This document shows, one piece after another, positions 5,293 to 6,477 of a DNA stretch of 6,477 nt (position 1 is the first letter of the stretch; every line of letters begins with the position of its first letter). The DNA lies in the NCBI GenBank assembly GCA_025350775.1, contig JANXXF010000259.1:1-6477 (forward strand), written 5' to 3'. The notes beneath the pieces were generated by a model. It was not told the origin of the DNA. It made no database searches and worked only from the letters and a program-made list of their open reading frames with translations. The stretch comes from Actinomycetes bacterium. Its GTDB lineage: Bacteria; Actinomycetota; Thermoleophilia; Gaiellales; Gaiellaceae. Made by a program: the position numbers and the translations under genes.

Positions 5293-6456
5293 GTGAGTCG
5301 GATCGCAGGGAACGAGCAGTCACACCGGATCGCCACCGACGTGGTGGTGGTCGGCGCGGGCATCGTCGGGCTCGCCGTCGCCTGGCGGCTCGCGGCCCGG
5401 CGCGGCCTCGGCGTCGTCGTGGTCGACCGTGGCGTGCCGGGGCGCGAGGCGTCGTGGGTCGGCGCCGGCATGCTCGCCCCCGCTACCGAGGCGCAGTTCG
5501 GCGAGCAGGAGCTGCTCGCACTGACCCTCGCCGGCAACGCGTGCTGGGACGGCTTTGCGGCGGAGCTCGAGGCCGCCAGCGGACTGCCCGCAGGCCTGCG
5601 CCGCTGCGGCACGCTGCACCTCGCCCTCGACCGCGACGAGGCCGAGTCGCTGCGGCGCCTGCACCGGTTCCAGACCGACGCCGGCCTGCCCGTGGAGTGG
5701 CTGACGCCGAGCCGCGCCCGCGAGCTCGAGCCCGGCCTCGCCCCCGCCTGCGCCGGCGGCATCCTCTCGCCCCACGAGGGCGAAGTCGATCCGCGCCAGA
5801 CCTGCGCGGCGCTGCTGCGCGCGTGCGAGCGGGCCGGCGTGCACGTGCTGGCGGGCGACGAGGTGGTCGAGGCGCTGCTCGACGGCGACGGCGCCATCCG
5901 CGGCGTCGTCACCACGTCGGGGACGCGCATCGACGCGGGCCACGTCGTCCTCGCGACAGGGGCCTGGGGCGCGCCCTGGCTGCCCGCCGCCGCCCGCCCG
6001 CCGGTGCGCCCGGTCAAGGGCCAGATCGTCAACCTCGCGCACCCCGCCGGCGAGCGCATCGCCGAGCACAACGTCTGGACGCCCGGCATCTACGTCGTCC
6101 CGCGCGCCGACGGCCGCGTCTGCCTCGGCGCGACGGTCGAGGAGATGGGGTTCGACGTCACCGTCACCGCCGGCGGCGTGCACGAGCTGCTGCGCGAGGC
6201 GTACCGCGTGCTGCCCGCTGTCGCCGAGCTCGACTTCGTCGAGGCGATCGCCGGCCTCCGCCCCGGGTCGCCCGACAACATGCCGCTGCTCGGCCGCGGC
6301 GCCCTCGACGGGCTGATCGTGGCGACGGGCCACTACCGCAACGGCATCCTGCTGGCGCCGATCACCGGCGACGTCGTCGCGGCGCTCGTCGCCGGCGAAG
6401 AGCCACCCGTTCCCATCAGCAGGTTCGCCCCCGACCGCTTCGCGGTGCGCACATGA
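5293..6456 (+). CDS. thiO: Glycine oxidase ThiO (FAD-dependent)
   Basis: An FAD flavoprotein of the D-amino-acid-oxidase family that oxidises glycine to the imine used for the thiazole ring of thiamine. From the GTG at 5293 it has 387 residues. Visible: dinucleotide motif VVVVGAGIVG (17-26) with Asp45 closing the second strand, REASWVGAGMLAP (51-63), GEVDP in the middle, VLATGAWG, PVRPVKGQIV, then GLRPGSPDNMPLLG with Arg323 and GHYRNGILLAP (346-356) with Arg349. Those two arginines correspond to the substrate-carboxylate arginines of the Bacillus enzyme, by recall. The start is uncertain: GTG 5293 touches the AGGGAGG of the riboswitch with no spacer, and the next usable in-frame codon is GTG 5341, right at the FAD strand and without a Shine-Dalgarno sequence. 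The stop overlaps the next start (ATGA). Function is secure; the N-terminus is not. Confidence 0.95.
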   Translation: MSRIAGNEQSHRIATDVVVVGAGIVGLAVAWRLAARRGLGVVVVDRGVPGREASWVGAGMLAPATEAQFGEQELLALTLAGNACWDGFAAELEAASGLPAGLRRCGTLHLALDRDEAESLRRLHRFQTDAGLPVEWLTPSRARELEPGLAPACAGGILSPHEGEVDPRQTCAALLRACERAGVHVLAGDEVVEALLDGDGAIRGVVTTSGTRIDAGHVVLATGAWGAPWLPAAARPPVRPVKGQIVNLAHPAGERIAEHNVWTPGIYVVPRADGRVCLGATVEEMGFDVTVTAGGVHELLREAYRVLPAVAELDFVEAIAGLRPGSPDNMPLLGRGALDGLIVATGHYRNGILLAPITGDVVAALVAGEEPPVPISRFAPDRFAVRT

Positions 6457-6477
6457 GCACGGCGACGATGACGGTGC
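6453..6477 (+). CDS. Start of the next gene in the thiO operon, possibly thiS (cut by window edge)
   Basis: The ATG at 6453 overlaps the thiO stop as ATGA, a sign of translational coupling. Eight codons are visible (MSTATMTV), with a second in-frame ATG at 6468. By context the expected gene is thiS, the small sulfur-carrier protein for thiazole synthesis, which often follows thiO and precedes thiG. The visible residues are too few to prove this. Confidence 0.5.

Noticed and set aside
5320..6333. 337-codon open frame on the minus strand opposite thiO
   Set aside because: Antisense of the conserved ThiO frame, of repetitive Ala/Arg/Gly composition.

Overview
The window is GC-rich, densely coding DNA of actinobacterial character. 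The clues are pervasive high GC with G/C-ending codons, GTG starts, the order pdxS-pdxT-yebC, and -10-like TANNNT hexamers sitting 6-8 nt before start codons, which suggests leaderless transcripts. The protein and promoter style would fit a deep-branching actinobacterium such as Thermoleophilia, but that placement is inference. No mobile element, CRISPR array, tRNA or rRNA was seen.

Layout. Positions 1-1090 (minus) hold a two-gene unit: a small protein resembling the ParB/sulfiredoxin fold, then a MIP/aquaporin-family channel whose C-terminus runs off the left edge. They are joined by a GTGA start/stop overlap. Positions 1255-1884 (minus) hold a PPOX-type FMN flavoprotein. Positions 2006-4456 (minus) hold the de novo vitamin B6 genes pdxS and pdxT, followed by the translation/regulatory factor yebC, which overlaps pdxT by 14 nt. 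Positions 4510-5151 (minus) hold thiE (thiamine-phosphate synthase). A compact divergent control region follows, with a TPP riboswitch on the plus strand leading into thiO (glycine oxidase, 5293-6456). The first codons of a next gene, probably thiS, start inside the thiO stop codon at the right edge.

How they fit together. The right half is a cofactor-synthesis block. ThiO makes the glycine imine used for the thiazole of vitamin B1, and ThiE joins thiazole and pyrimidine phosphates to thiamine phosphate. PdxS and PdxT make pyridoxal phosphate from pentose phosphate, triose phosphate and glutamine. The riboswitch lies only on the thiO side; thiE diverges from it and appears to have its own leaderless promoter, so TPP feedback probably acts on one arm only. 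The left half (flavoprotein, ParB/Srx-like protein, channel) has no evident functional link to the vitamin genes.

The core genes are recognisable known families. The parts most worth a second look are the recurrent leaderless promoter pattern, the riboswitch that runs directly into the thiO start, the channel with a non-canonical pore filter coupled to a small ParB/Srx-like protein, and a coding-like stretch between pdxS and pdxT.
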